Of a stretch of DNA of 64,000 bases, positions 8,451 through 18,400 are shown in pieces. The stretch covers positions 228,973 to 292,972 of the forward strand of contig NZ_QPEX01000028.1 of assembly GCF_003335505.1 (NCBI RefSeq), given 5' to 3'. The stretch's first letter is position 1; each line of letters starts with the position of its first letter. A program made the position numbers and the translations under genes. The notes below the pieces were generated by a model. The model had not been told where the DNA came from. It did not search any database and saw only the letters and a program-made list of their open reading frames with translations. Origin of the DNA: Bremerella cremea. Lineage in GTDB: Bacteria > Planctomycetota > Planctomycetia > Pirellulales > Pirellulaceae.

Positions 8451-9863
8451 ATGGCTTTTCCGCGACTCCGTTTAATTGGGTGTGTTGGCTTGGCGGTATT
8501 GCTGTACGCAGCCAATTTTCAGAAAGCCTGTCTGGCGGAAGAAAAGCGTTTGAATGTCTTGTTCATCGCCGTCGACGACATGAACAACGATCTCGGCTGC
8601 TATGGCAACACCCAGGTTCATAGCCCCAATATCGATCGTCTGGCCAAAGCGGGAACTTGCTTCGATAGGGCGTACTGCCAGTTTCCCTTGTGTTCACCAA
8701 GTCGCACTTCGATCATGACCGGTTTGCGGCCTGATACGACCAAGGTCTTCGATTTGAAGAAGCACTTTCGGGAAGTGATTCCCGAGGTCATGACGTTGCC
8801 CCAGGCTTTTGAGAAACAAGGTTATTTCACGGCACGCGTGGGCAAAATCTACCACTATGGCAACCCAGGGCAAATCGGGACCAACGGGCTTGATGACGAT
8901 GCTTCCTGGCAAACACGTATCAATCCAAGCGGACGTGACAAGCAAGAAGAGAATCTGATCGTCAATCACACGCCTAAGCGTGGTTTGGGAAGTTCGCTTA
9001 GTTTTTTGGCGGCCGAGGGAACCGATGAAGAGCAGACCGACGGCATGGTCGCTACCGAAACGATTCGCTTGCTGGAAGAAAACAAAGATAAACCGTTTTT
9101 CATCGCTGCTGGTTTCTATCGGCCGCATTGTCCTTATGTGGCGCCCAAAAAGTATTTTGACCTGTATCCCATGCAGGAAGTACCTCGATGGAAGAACGAC
9201 TTTCCAGAAGTCGATACGGCACCAGAACTGGCGTTCGCCTCGAATAAGCCTTGGCCTTGGTTGGGGGCTAATTCACAGCAGTTGCAAGAAGCCCAGCAAG
9301 CTTATTGGGCAACGATCTCTTTCGTCGACGCCCAGGTTGGCCGCTTGTTGGATGCGCTCGATCGGCTCGACTTGCAAGAGAATACGGTGGTCGTCTTTTG
9401 GAGCGATCACGGTTATCACTTTGGTGATCATGGCCTTGTGATGAAACAAAGCCTGTTTGAACGCAGCGCCCGTGTGCCGCTTATCGTGGTAGCTCCTGGC
9501 CAAAAGGAAAAGGGTACGCACTCTGGCCGAACGGTGGAGCTCGTCGATCTGTATCCGACGCTTACGCAATTATGTGCCGTTGAGGCTCCCTCAGGCTTAC
9601 CTGGCGAGAGCCTTGTTCCGCTGCTTGATAACCCCGCGGCCACATGGAACAAGCCTGCGATTACCCAAACGCGGCGCAATAAGAATCGTATGGGCTATAG
9701 TCTGCGAAACGAACGTTATCGCCTGGTGACTTGGGGAGAAGGTCAGCACCAGCTTTACGATTACAACACCGATCCCAACGAAAAGAACAATCTTGCCAAT
9801 AGTCCTCAGCATGCCCAACTGTTAGAGCAGTTGATGGCCGAACTTAACCAACGATTGAAGTAG
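8451..9863 (+). CDS. secreted sulfatase, iduronate-2-sulfatase-like
   Basis: About 470 residues with a Sec signal peptide. The mature part begins 'LNVLFIAVDDMNNDLGCYG', with the paired Asp metal ligands, and carries CSPSR at ~81-85, in which the Cys should be converted to formylglycine. 'VGKIYH', 'WSDHGYHFGDHG' and 'YNTDPNEKNNLA' near the end match iduronate-2-sulfatase-like proteins of family S1. It should remove sulfate esters from an acidic polysaccharide outside the cytoplasm. The ATG at 8451 is preferred over a TTG at 8439. No maturation enzyme is encoded in the window. It is divergent from the FAD oxidoreductase. Confidence 0.92.
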   Translation: MAFPRLRLIGCVGLAVLLYAANFQKACLAEEKRLNVLFIAVDDMNNDLGCYGNTQVHSPNIDRLAKAGTCFDRAYCQFPLCSPSRTSIMTGLRPDTTKVFDLKKHFREVIPEVMTLPQAFEKQGYFTARVGKIYHYGNPGQIGTNGLDDDASWQTRINPSGRDKQEENLIVNHTPKRGLGSSLSFLAAEGTDEEQTDGMVATETIRLLEENKDKPFFIAAGFYRPHCPYVAPKKYFDLYPMQEVPRWKNDFPEVDTAPELAFASNKPWPWLGANSQQLQEAQQAYWATISFVDAQVGRLLDALDRLDLQENTVVVFWSDHGYHFGDHGLVMKQSLFERSARVPLIVVAPGQKEKGTHSGRTVELVDLYPTLTQLCAVEAPSGLPGESLVPLLDNPAATWNKPAITQTRRNKNRMGYSLRNERYRLVTWGEGQHQLYDYNTDPNEKNNLANSPQHAQLLEQLMAELNQRLK

Positions 9864-9974
9864 TTTTACTTTGCCCGCCTAATTCTTGGCCTTGTGTTCG
9901 CAACATTTGGCATGCTATCTGCTGTATAGGGATTTCCAATTTGAGAAACCCTATTCCTCCAAGGAGCAACAACC

Positions 9975-10241
9975 ATGGGTATTCTATCGTGGATTATTTT
10001 CGGCCTAATCGCGGGTGCGTTAGCTAAGTTTCTGTTTCCAGGAAGAGATCCTGGTGGCTGCATTGTGACCATTCTGATCGGAATTGGTGGCGCCATGGTG
10101 GGTGGTTTTATTGCCACCGGCATGGGGTACGGCGATGTTTCCGGTTTTAATTTATGGAGCTTCTTTATCGCCATCTTGGGATCGATGATTCTGCTGGCGA
10201 TCTATCGAGCGTTTGCTGGTGGCTCGCGCGAAGAACTTTAA
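9975..10241 (+). CDS. GlsB/YeaQ/YmgE family membrane protein
   Basis: An 88-residue protein made largely of three hydrophobic segments: 'GILSWIIFGLIAGALA', 'IVTILIGIGGAMVGGFI' and 'LWSFFIAILGSMILLAIY'. The Gly-rich pattern and the 'KFLFPGRDPGG' loop are typical of the transglycosylase-associated (GlsB/YeaQ) family, small inner-membrane proteins linked to general stress responses but of unknown mechanism. An AAGGAG ribosome site lies 8 bases before the ATG. It is monocistronic and is followed by a hairpin shared with the convergent arsC gene. Confidence 0.9.
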   Translation: MGILSWIIFGLIAGALAKFLFPGRDPGGCIVTILIGIGGAMVGGFIATGMGYGDVSGFNLWSFFIAILGSMILLAIYRAFAGGSREEL

Positions 10242-10255
10242 CGCAAGCGTCTAGT

Positions 10256-10287
10256 CAGCAAGCTGAAGGGATTACTTCAGCTTGCTG
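10256..10287. terminator. bidirectional hairpin between glsB-like gene and arsC
   Basis: A perfect 13 bp stem (CAGCAAGCTGAAG / CTTCAGCTTGCTG) with a 6-base loop lies between two convergent genes. Its right arm includes the arsC stop codon at 10277. There is no long T-run on either side, so it may act as a stem-loop stop or transcript stabiliser for both genes. Confidence 0.7.
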
Positions 10288-10699
10288 GACTCGACCTTAG
10301 GAAGTTCGCAATCTTCTCTTGAATTTCATCGCGCACGCGGAGAAACTTGGGGAGCTTTTCGTCGTCGGTCCCGGTGGCATCTGCAGGATCGTCGAACGGC
10401 CAGTGAAGCGTTTCTTTTGCCCCGGGATAAACGGGGCACGTCTCTTTCGCGTTGTCGCAAACGGTAACCACCAAATCAAACGGTTGCTGCTGAAACTCCT
10501 GGGCCGATTTGCTCTGGTAAGCAGAAATATCGATACCAATTTCCTGCATCGCGCGAATCGCCAGGGGATGGACATATCCGGAAGGTTTTGAGCCTGCCGA
10601 GTGGGCTTCCCAGTTGCCTTGGCCTAGCTTCGCCCACAAGGCTTCTGCCATTTGCGAGCGACAAGAGTTGCCGGTGCAGAGAATCAAGACGCACTTCAT
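10277..10699 (-). CDS. arsC: arsenate reductase, thioredoxin-dependent (low-molecular-weight phosphatase fold)
   Basis: A 140-residue cytoplasmic enzyme that reduces arsenate to arsenite. The P-loop CX5R is at residues 8-14 (C-TGNSC-R), followed by SQMAEAL. Two further cysteines at 81 and 88 in 'VCDNAKETCPVY' match the redox relay cysteines of thioredoxin-coupled ArsC and set it apart from plain tyrosine phosphatases. The ATG overlaps the aquaporin stop by the four bases ATGA, so translation is probably coupled. Arsenite formed here would need an exit route, which the aquaporin could supply. No arsR, arsB or acr3 is seen nearby. Confidence 0.93.
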   Translation of the reverse strand: MKCVLILCTGNSCRSQMAEALWAKLGQGNWEAHSAGSKPSGYVHPLAIRAMQEIGIDISAYQSKSAQEFQQQPFDLVVTVCDNAKETCPVYPGAKETLHWPFDDPADATGTDDEKLPKFLRVRDEIQEKIANFLRSSPAS

Positions 10700-11382
10700 G
10701 AATTATCCTCGCTGGGATTCGGGGAGGTGCCGTCCGAGGTAGCGGTGCCGTAGAGAGCGAAATGAATCGGCACAGCAAACAGGGCTCCGGCTGTCGTAGC
10801 CGTTAGGTATAGCCATAAGAACTCGAGATGTCCACTGACCAACGCCGGTCCCAAAGAGCGAGCTGGGTTCATCGAGGCGCCACAAATCGGGCCAGCAAAC
10901 ATGGCTTCTAAAGCGACCAGGCCGCCAATAGCTGCACCGGCCATGATTCCTTTTTCTTTGGCGCCGGTCGAGATGTTTAAAACAATAAACATTAGTAAGA
11001 ATGTAAGAATGAACTCGAGTACAAAAGATTTCCACCAAGGGCCGTTCGGCAAGGTGGCACCGAGAGTGTCGTGCTCGAAGAACAGGATCTTAAGCACCAC
11101 GCAAGCGGCAATCGCGCCGAGGCATTGGGCAACGATGTAAGGCACAACTTCTTTGAGCGGGAAACGCTTGCTCGCCCAAAATCCCAAGGTAACAGCTGGG
11201 TTTATGTGGGCCCCAGAGATTTCGCCTAGGGCGTAGATCATCACCATGACGATCAAGCCAAACGTCAAAGCGATTCCCACATGAGTGATTGAGCCCCCTT
11301 GCAGCTGGTTAATGACAATGGCACCGCAGCCTGAAAAGACCAACGCAAAAGTGCCGATCACTTCCGCTAGATAGCGTCGCAT
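10696..11382 (-). CDS. MIP-family aquaporin/aquaglyceroporin, probably arsenite channel
   Basis: A 228-residue channel with six transmembrane helices and two NPA half-helices: 'GAHINPAVTLG' (Asn61) and 'GASMNPARSLGPA' (Asn172). Counting back 12 residues from the second Asn, the position that is His in water-specific channels such as AqpZ is Ala160 here, which suggests a wide pore able to pass uncharged As(OH)3 or glycerol. Coupling to arsC by an ATGA overlap parallels the aqpS-arsC arrangement known in Sinorhizobium meliloti. It is the first gene of the pair; the promoter should lie in 11383-11871. The selectivity statement is inferred by eye alignment. Confidence 0.85.
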   Translation of the reverse strand: MRRYLAEVIGTFALVFSGCGAIVINQLQGGSITHVGIALTFGLIVMVMIYALGEISGAHINPAVTLGFWASKRFPLKEVVPYIVAQCLGAIAACVVLKILFFEHDTLGATLPNGPWWKSFVLEFILTFLLMFIVLNISTGAKEKGIMAGAAIGGLVALEAMFAGPICGASMNPARSLGPALVSGHLEFLWLYLTATTAGALFAVPIHFALYGTATSDGTSPNPSEDNS

Positions 11383-11871
11383 AAACTAATTCTCCGTAGC
11401 GAAAAGCGGGGTAGTTTTTCTTGTACACCCTGGGGCCCGAATGGTTGCCGTCGAAACGTAGCGCCCGCGACTAATCTTTGTAGAAAGCGAAGTCGCGGCT
11501 TAGTCACCGGCGATGGTATTGGCGGCGAGGAGGGAGTTATTTCAGGCAAAGGTGAACGGTTGGTAGCAGCGCAATATATCCCTGCCTGCTGGGCATCGCA
11601 ACTAGACCACAGAGACGGATCCTGGTTGCAACCTTTTACCTTGAAAACACTTACTGTTTGGTGCAGACAATTTATCGATGCCCTTTGTGGTGCGTGGCAA
11701 AAGGGGTGGATGTTTGGCTGCCATGTTTAGGCCCAATCGCCAGCCTGGCTCCGTTTTTCTGGTGGACGGAAAATGCAAGGAATATGTCAAGTTTAACGGC
11801 TGTAGCGACGATGAAAGATCAAGTGCCGATATGGTTTGTCTTGGTTTGCGCGCGGAAAGTTTTCTCTCACT
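11383..11871. other. intergenic region between aquaporin and SpoA-domain gene
   Basis: About 490 bases lie between divergent genes. Short frames here have no family features or plausible ribosome sites. I see no ArsR-type inverted repeat before the aquaporin gene and no clear promoter pair. Confidence 0.35.
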
Positions 11872-12780
11872 ATGACAGCATTCAACAGTGAAGCGGTTGC
11901 TCTTGTTAAAGCGGCAAGCGAAGCGACCGCCGTCGAAGCGGCAGATGCGTTTTCTCGCGCGTTCGATAAGAAAATTCAGCTCCACGTCGGTGAGGGATCG
12001 CCGCTAGATCCGAGCACCGATTTGGGAAACTGGTCGAAAGCTGGCTTGGCGATCCTGTTGAATGTCGAGTCGGAAGCCGCCCTGCTGATGATTACCGAAG
12101 AAAGCGGACTTCTGCCTAGTTGGTATAGCAGCCCTGACCCGACCGGCGAAAGCAAGCTGGCCACGCTTGCTCAGGAACTCGGAATGACTCTTCTGCCGGA
12201 AGAGTTCATGGCGATGGAGTTTGAAGTCAAAGCGGCCGCCGATCTTGGATCGGTTTGTCTGCATGGAATCTTGGGCGAGTCCCCCGCGAAAATGCCTATC
12301 CAACTGGAAGGCGAACATGGCCAGCAGGAGGCCTTGTTGGTGTGGCCCCTAACGCAGCCAAAATCGGCCTTGGTAGGTGCGGCGGCACCGGTGGCGGAGG
12401 AAAACGAAAGACAGCCTTCTGCTGAGGCTCCGGCGGCCTCGAAGGCTCAGTCCTCACAGCCACCTGCAGGGCGGGGGCGGATTTCCGATTTCAAAGAACT
12501 GCCTGGCTATTGTCGCAGTTTGCTGCACATCGAAGTGCCCATTCGGGTGATCCTGGCTGAGAAGAAGATGAAGGTTCACGACATCGTGAACATCGGTATT
12601 GGCTCGATTATTCAGTTCGATAAATCGTGCGAGGATACGCTCGATGTCGAAATTGGCCGACAGAAAATCGCCGAAGGGGAAGCGGTGAAAGTGGGGGATA
12701 AGTTCGGTGTTCGGGTAACGAATATCACGATGCCAGAAGAACGCTACATTGCCCTCAAGGCACGCAAGCGAGTTCGCTAG
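11872..12780 (+). CDS. FliN/SpoA-domain protein with unknown N-terminal domain
   Basis: A 302-residue protein in three parts. Residues 1-~175 are a mixed alpha/beta domain I cannot name; it loosely recalls the region before SpoA in FliY/YscQ-type proteins. An Ala/Pro/Gln-rich linker follows (~175-210). The last ~85 residues are a SpoA (FliN-like) domain: 'IEVPIRVILAEKKMKVHDI', 'IGSIIQFDKSCED', 'VKVGDKFGVRVTNI'. SpoA domains build flagellar C-rings and type III secretion sorting platforms. No other flagellar or secretion gene is in the window, so its partner complex is unknown. The ATG at 11872 is chosen over an upstream codon at 11836; a GGAAAG lies ~13 bases before it. Confidence 0.78.
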   Translation: MTAFNSEAVALVKAASEATAVEAADAFSRAFDKKIQLHVGEGSPLDPSTDLGNWSKAGLAILLNVESEAALLMITEESGLLPSWYSSPDPTGESKLATLAQELGMTLLPEEFMAMEFEVKAAADLGSVCLHGILGESPAKMPIQLEGEHGQQEALLVWPLTQPKSALVGAAAPVAEENERQPSAEAPAASKAQSSQPPAGRGRISDFKELPGYCRSLLHIEVPIRVILAEKKMKVHDIVNIGIGSIIQFDKSCEDTLDVEIGRQKIAEGEAVKVGDKFGVRVTNITMPEERYIALKARKRVR

Positions 12781-12973
12781 ATCGTGCTGGCAATGCTGGC
12801 GTGTTTCTTAGCCACTGGGACTACTTAGCACAAAACCCACGCCGGATATACCACTTCCAGCGATAAAGCTAACGCTGTTTATTCTGCGCAACCGATGGAC
12901 AGAAAAGTGTGTAGCCCCACTAATTGCGCGGAAACGTGCCCCTGATAGTTGTTTCTTCCGCAGGGTAATTGAG

Positions 12974-14521
12974 ATGCTAGTAGTTCTTAGCGATTTACAT
13001 CTTACCGACGGTACTAGTTGCGAAACTCTGGATCCTGGGGCATTTCAGATTTTCTGTGAACGCTTGCAAGACTTGGCCGTGCGTGCGTCGTGGCGTAGTG
13101 ATGGGCGTTACGAGCCAATTCCCAGTATCGACATTGTATTGCTGGGTGATGTCTTTGATGTCATGCGTTCTTCGCGGTGGCTGATCGATGGTCCGAAGCC
13201 TTGGCTGACGCAACCGAATCAGGAATTCGCGGATCGCGTTCAGGCGATCGTGTCCGGTATTGTGCAGCGTAACTCCGCGACGACGTCGATTTTGAAAGGG
13301 CTTAGCCAACGGCAAACGATTCGCGTGCCGGGCGGCACTAGTAGCGGCAAGCCAGCCTACGAAGACCGTCTGCAAGCGGTGCCGGTGCGTTTGCATTACA
13401 TGGTGGGGGATGTCGATTGGCCGCTCCATTTGCCTACCCCTGAGATGAATCGTGTCCGCAGAAAGATCATCGACGCGCTGGGCTTAGCCAATACCGACGG
13501 AGTTCCCTTCCCGCACGAACCGCGCGAAGATGCTCACCTGAATCTGACACTCCGCCAGCATCGCGTTTTCGCCCGGCATGGGGATGCCTTCGACAATCTT
13601 AGTTTCAGCGGACATCGCGATCGGGCCAGTTTGAACGACTTGCTCTTGGTCGAAGGGCTGATGCCGTTTCGCTTTGAATTGCAACATGGTTTGGCTGAAC
13701 AGTTGCCTGCCTCGGCCCAGCTAGGTATTCAGGAACTCGATCATGTGCGTCCCTTAGTGATGGCGCCGCTTTGCCTCCGCCAGATGATGCAGGTCTCGTG
13801 TCCGGTCACTTCGCTACAGTTTGAAATCAAGAACTGCTGGGATCGCACGGTCGACAAGTTGATGCCACTAATTCATCAGGTCGATCGCTTTCAGTCTTTG
13901 GGTATTCGTAATCTCGACGCGTTGGATTCGCTGCTGAAATTTCGTGAGCAAGACGACGAGCAGTGGGGCACACGGATGCTCGATTGGCTACGTCACCAGG
14001 CTTTGGGAAAATCGAATTCGTTATCTAAGTTTGCGATGGACGAGGCTGAATTCCGAAATCGTCGTGCGAAGCATATCGTATTTGGGCATACGCACATGGA
14101 CGAAACCGTGCCATTGGATGCCAGCTTCGCCGATGGCTATGTGCTGAGTCAGTTGTATTTCAACAGCGGAACGTGGCGACGTGTTTACATGCCGACTCGC
14201 GGAACCGATGGCTGGCGTGAATTTCTGCCGGCGGAAAAAATGACCTATCTGACGTTCTATCGCGATGACGAGCGACAAGGTGCACCGTACGAAGTTTGGA
14301 ACGGGGTCCTGGGTACGGCACCTTCCCCGATCCGGCGAATTCGTATCGATGCGCCCCACGGGATAGCGGCTCCGATGGCGCGGCCATTCTTCGACGAGGA
14401 ATCGCGGCCAGAGAAGAAGTCGACAACCCGAGGAGGGCATTCTATTCCTGCTCCCCCTCCGTTAGTTCCGGAACATCGAGCAAAAACAGTTCGGATTTCT
14501 TCTGATTCCGTGCGTCCTTAA
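12974..14521 (+). CDS. calcineurin-like metallophosphoesterase
   Basis: A 515-residue protein, long for the family. Metal-binding motifs appear in order: 'VVLSDLHLTDG' at the start, 'IVLLGDVFDV' near residue 60, a Gly-His-Arg-Asp site ('FSGHRDRAS') near residue 215, and 'IVFGHTHMDE' near residue 370. There is no signal peptide, so it should act in the cytoplasm. The long spacing between motifs and the ~130-residue tail indicate insertions relative to compact phosphoesterases. The substrate cannot be deduced. A short stem-loop follows the stop, and cutA begins 127 bases downstream. Confidence 0.85.
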   Translation: MLVVLSDLHLTDGTSCETLDPGAFQIFCERLQDLAVRASWRSDGRYEPIPSIDIVLLGDVFDVMRSSRWLIDGPKPWLTQPNQEFADRVQAIVSGIVQRNSATTSILKGLSQRQTIRVPGGTSSGKPAYEDRLQAVPVRLHYMVGDVDWPLHLPTPEMNRVRRKIIDALGLANTDGVPFPHEPREDAHLNLTLRQHRVFARHGDAFDNLSFSGHRDRASLNDLLLVEGLMPFRFELQHGLAEQLPASAQLGIQELDHVRPLVMAPLCLRQMMQVSCPVTSLQFEIKNCWDRTVDKLMPLIHQVDRFQSLGIRNLDALDSLLKFREQDDEQWGTRMLDWLRHQALGKSNSLSKFAMDEAEFRNRRAKHIVFGHTHMDETVPLDASFADGYVLSQLYFNSGTWRRVYMPTRGTDGWREFLPAEKMTYLTFYRDDERQGAPYEVWNGVLGTAPSPIRRIRIDAPHGIAAPMARPFFDEESRPEKKSTTRGGHSIPAPPPLVPEHRAKTVRISSDSVRP

Positions 14522-14529
14522 TGTTGGCT

Positions 14530-14566
14530 GGCTCCCTTTGCGGCAACCCACAAGTAAACGGGAGCC
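14530..14566 (+). terminator. stem-loop after phosphoesterase gene
   Basis: GGCTCCC at 14530-14536 pairs with GGGAGCC at 14560-14566 across a 23-base loop that contains a small inner hairpin. No T-run follows, so this is only a possible terminator. Confidence 0.35.
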
Positions 14567-14648
14567 TACATCGGGAAGTAATCTAGTAGACTATTTCCAG
14601 GGGCAGACTTGTCGGGTTAATCGTCTCGCTTTTTGGACTGATTCTGAC

Positions 14649-14972
14649 ATGTCACAAGCCATCGTAGTACAGACGACCACAGGTTCTCGGGCCGACGCGG
14701 AACAGCTCGCTGAAATCCTTGTGCTGCATTCTCTGGCCGGTTGTGTTCAAATCACCGGTCCGATTACATCTGTCTATCGATGGAAAGACGCGGTTCAGAA
14801 AGACGAGGAATTCCTGCTTTCGATCAAAACAACAGAGCAGGCATTCACGCCATTGGCCGAACTGATTCGCAAGCACCATCGCTATGAGGTTCCCGAGATT
14901 ATCGCGCTGCCCATCGCCTACGGGTCGAGCGAATATCTGGCGTGGTTAGCGGAACAGATCACTACGGAATAA
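14649..14972 (+). CDS. cutA: divalent-cation tolerance protein CutA
   Basis: A 107-residue protein of the trimeric CutA1 family, the usual length. Family marks are 'VVQTTTGSRADAEQLAE' at the N terminus, 'AGCVQITGPITSVYRWKDAVQKDEE' through the centre and the late 'YEVPEIIALPI' segment. CutA was named for copper tolerance in Escherichia coli, but the molecular function is uncertain. The ATG at 14649 is chosen because it starts the conserved N terminus; the frame extends upstream without homology. A planctomycete-type hypothetical gene begins 11 bases after the stop and is probably cotranscribed. Confidence 0.92.
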   Translation: MSQAIVVQTTTGSRADAEQLAEILVLHSLAGCVQITGPITSVYRWKDAVQKDEEFLLSIKTTEQAFTPLAELIRKHHRYEVPEIIALPIAYGSSEYLAWLAEQITTE

Positions 14973-14983
14973 TTAGTCCAGTC

Positions 14984-15415
14984 ATGCTTCGCTTTAATGT
15001 CGCCGTACATGCGCGCCCCCGCTCGTTGCATTTGGGCCCCATCGTTGCCGTACAGGGTCTGCGTTTGCAGACACTTTCGGTTTCGCCGATGGTTTTGGGA
15101 GAGCCCATGGGAGCCTCGTTTGAAGCGGCCCAGTCCTATCTCAACAAACTACCACGCATGTACTTCGAACCCGATGGATCATTCGTATGGGTAGGTGAGA
15201 CTGGCGACGTTGCGCCCTGGCAAGTCGATGGTGTCGCATACGATCGCAACGGCAGGTTGCATTCGGTAGAAATGCGTGGTCAGTGTCCCGAACGAAATTT
15301 TGACACGTTGTTGAGCGGCTTTGGCTGGCCAGGGACCGATCTTATCTTTCAACTTGCCGACGAAGCTCTCTTCGTCGACGAAGGAGAATTCCGACGCTTT
15401 GTAACGATTGTTTAG
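14984..15415 (+). CDS. conserved hypothetical protein
   Basis: A 143-residue protein that I do not recognise. It has no signal peptide or membrane helix. A central stretch rich in aromatic residues ('MYFEPDGSFVWVGE', 'WQVDGVAYDRNG') suggests a compact beta-rich fold, and the C terminus reads 'FDTLLSGFGWPG'. It starts 11 bases after cutA, so it is likely in the same transcript. Its stop overlaps the stop of the convergent AsmA-like gene by four bases (15412-15415). Confidence 0.65.
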   Translation: MLRFNVAVHARPRSLHLGPIVAVQGLRLQTLSVSPMVLGEPMGASFEAAQSYLNKLPRMYFEPDGSFVWVGETGDVAPWQVDGVAYDRNGRLHSVEMRGQCPERNFDTLLSGFGWPGTDLIFQLADEALFVDEGEFRRFVTIV

Positions 15416-18400
15416 CGAGGTCGGAATAGTTCCTGCAAACCGCGGTTGATCCCTTCTTGAAGGGCTCCTTGGGCTGCGTTATTCAGCATGCCTCGCGCGA
15501 TGTTCTCTAACGCCTGGCTATCGATCTTGGGGTTTTGCATCGATCCGCTAACCGGGATCGAAACCGCAGTGCCACGCATGGTCGCCAGCCATGGTGCCTT
15601 TTGCACCCAGGCATCTTTGATCGGAATAGAGATCATCAATTGCATCTGCTGATTCGCATCGACCCAACCCGAGGTCACCATCTGCACATCCCCTGACTGG
15701 ACGATTAAGTTCTGGTGATAAACACGCCCCTGGACTAGGCGAAAGGGAACTTGCTGGGCGGGCAGTGTCAGTAAGGAAGCAGCCCCTTGATCGATCGCGG
15801 ATGCTGGTTTTCCTTTTACCAACGCTTCGACATTGCGTCCCAGTGCCACATACCCTTGGGCCAACGGCCCAGATCGCACCTCGGCGCCATGAATGTTGAG
15901 CACTCCACTAGCTTCCCCTTGCATCGGATCGAGCACCGGGAATTGACCCGCTTCGATATCGAGAGAGAACCTTCCTTCTACGCGTGTCGCATCTGCCAAA
16001 ATAGGAGCGACATACCGTAGCCAGCCTTGGCACATTTGCGGCGTGATAGCCACATTATCAATCATCCGACCCCGTGGCAGTTGCCACATCATCGGTGTCG
16101 AATTAACAAGCAATTGGCTGCGAAACGCTAGTTGGCCTCCGCTGATTTCAGGGCTATCGGCCACGAGTTGCACGACACCTTGTTGCAAGCGAGCATTCAC
16201 GTTGGTTTCGCCAGTCGGAATTCCGTATAAGTTGGCTTGCTTCCACGAGAGTTCGCTATTGGCTTGCCAGGTAGGCGATAAGACATAGTTTCCATCGGCG
16301 GATGGATCGGCGGGCCAAATCGGACCAGACCATTGGAAACGAGAAGCTTGTTGGCCTTGGATCGACACTTGAGGACCAAGCAAGGCGGCTAGCAGCGGAG
16401 ACAGTTTACTCCAGTCGTAGTTGGCTTGCCCGTCGAGGGAAATGTTTCCGGTGGTTGAAAGCTGGCTGATGCCTCCTTGCAGGGCAAGGCTTAGCGCCGA
16501 AGATTGAATCTGGCAGGTATGAATCGCCAACGAGTCTTCTTGCTGGTTCAAGCTAATCGATTGCGAGTAAGACAGGTTCGGTTCATGCCAACGCACAAAC
16601 GGCTGACTTGCTGCGGCGGGTTGGATAGGGACGACTGCTGCCGGTGGGGTCGTGGTCGGCACACGCACTTCCCAGTTGGCAATCTGGCCATCGTTTTGCA
16701 CCGTCAATCCTTGCTCACGTTTGGCCAAGGTCATCGTGCCGGCCATTTCTCCGGCAACTTGGGTTGTGCCGAGCCACTGCGGGGGCAGTACCCAGTGGAC
16801 GCCCCGACTTAGATCAACTCGGTAAGCCAATTGACCGGAAGCGGTGCCTGTGTTGCCCAGAGGAACCGCAAGATCCGTGGCTCTGGCCGAAACCGTGGTA
16901 CCCATCACAACGAACTGGGGAGCTGAAAACTGATTCGACTTCCAGTCGATCTTGGCGTTGCCTTCGACCTTCAATTGGTTCTCATAGATCTGTGTCAGGG
17001 GGCCGACCAATGCGAAGTCGTTGACGTTGATGTTGACCCCTTCCAGGTCCCACTGATTCTCCGCGAGGTTTAGTTTCGCAAGTACATATCCGTTGCCACC
17101 AAGCTGGAACTCTCCGAGCCCGTAGGCAAGTTGCACCTGAGCCCAAATTGGTTCGATCGGTCCTTCCAGTTGAACCTTAATCGGCCACACCGAATGGGGC
17201 CCAAGCGAGATTGCCCCTGATGTTTGAGCGGTAACCGTAGTTTGTCCTGTCTTCAGCATCGCGATAGCGGATTCGATTTGCTGAACTTGGCCAGCGTTAC
17301 AAAGCAGCGAGGTTTGTAGCTGCGCTTGCAAGCTCGATTCGGTGAGCAGCCGACGGGAGCCTTGCGACCACAGAACGTCGGTTCCGTTGGTTTGAGCATT
17401 CAAGGCAATGCGACCACTTCCTTGGTTTTGGATTTGGAGCGATCCCCGCAGGATGCCAGCGAACTGGTTCCCCTTCAGATCGATGAACTGCGATAGATCA
17501 GAGACGAGGCGGTTGCCGTCAAGCTGAAAGTTGACGTTGGTGTCGTTGCCATTGGTCCGCCCTTCGGCTGTGAGGAAGGAGGAGCGACAGGCGATTGTAT
17601 TGAGGTTGAGTTCCCCGCCTGGCATGGTGACGACAAAAGAGGTTTCCAGGGGCTGCTGCCACTGGGCTTGTCGTCCGTTAACCGTAGCCACGATGTTCGA
17701 GACGACCGCATCCCCTTTCACCGTCGGGACACCGGTGTCGACTTCGTTTGCTAGTGTGACCGTAACACGCCCTTCGTTCAGGTTAACACCATCGCGAATC
17801 TGAAGTAGTTCCGGAAAGGCATTGGCTAAGCGAGCCAGGTCGGCCGTGCCGCGTAGTTCCCATGGTTCTGCTCCCAGCATGTTGGGCGAGGAAGCACTTG
17901 GTGAGTTCGCCGTGGTCAGCAAAACGGCCGGAATGTTGCCATTGGCCAGCACTTGGCCCCAGTCGGTTGTTACGGTGAACTGACGTGCCACAATTTGGTT
18001 GCCGGAAAGTGCGATCTCGCCGGTGGCACGCAAGGTACCGTTGTTCCAGCCGGTGCCTCGCGCCGAGTTCTGCATGCGCACGTCGACGCCGGTGGCTTCC
18101 AGGTTGCACCGCATTGCGGGCCCTGTCGATGTCGACACCAAGTCGATTTGCCCGTTCAATTCACCCTGCATCGTGCAAGGCTCGCCGAAGCGTCGGCTCA
18201 ATAATTCCATGACACCAAGCGGCATGTTTTTGGTAGCCAAGGTAAATTGCGTATCGCCAACTTCGCTGGGAAGGGTCCCCTTCCCTTGCAAGACGCCAAC
18301 TTGCTGCCGATCGAGGAGGCTGGCCGAAAAGCTACACTCTGCTGGAATGCTGGGATTACGCCAATCGATATCGGTTGAGACATCTTCCAGCGTCCAAGTA

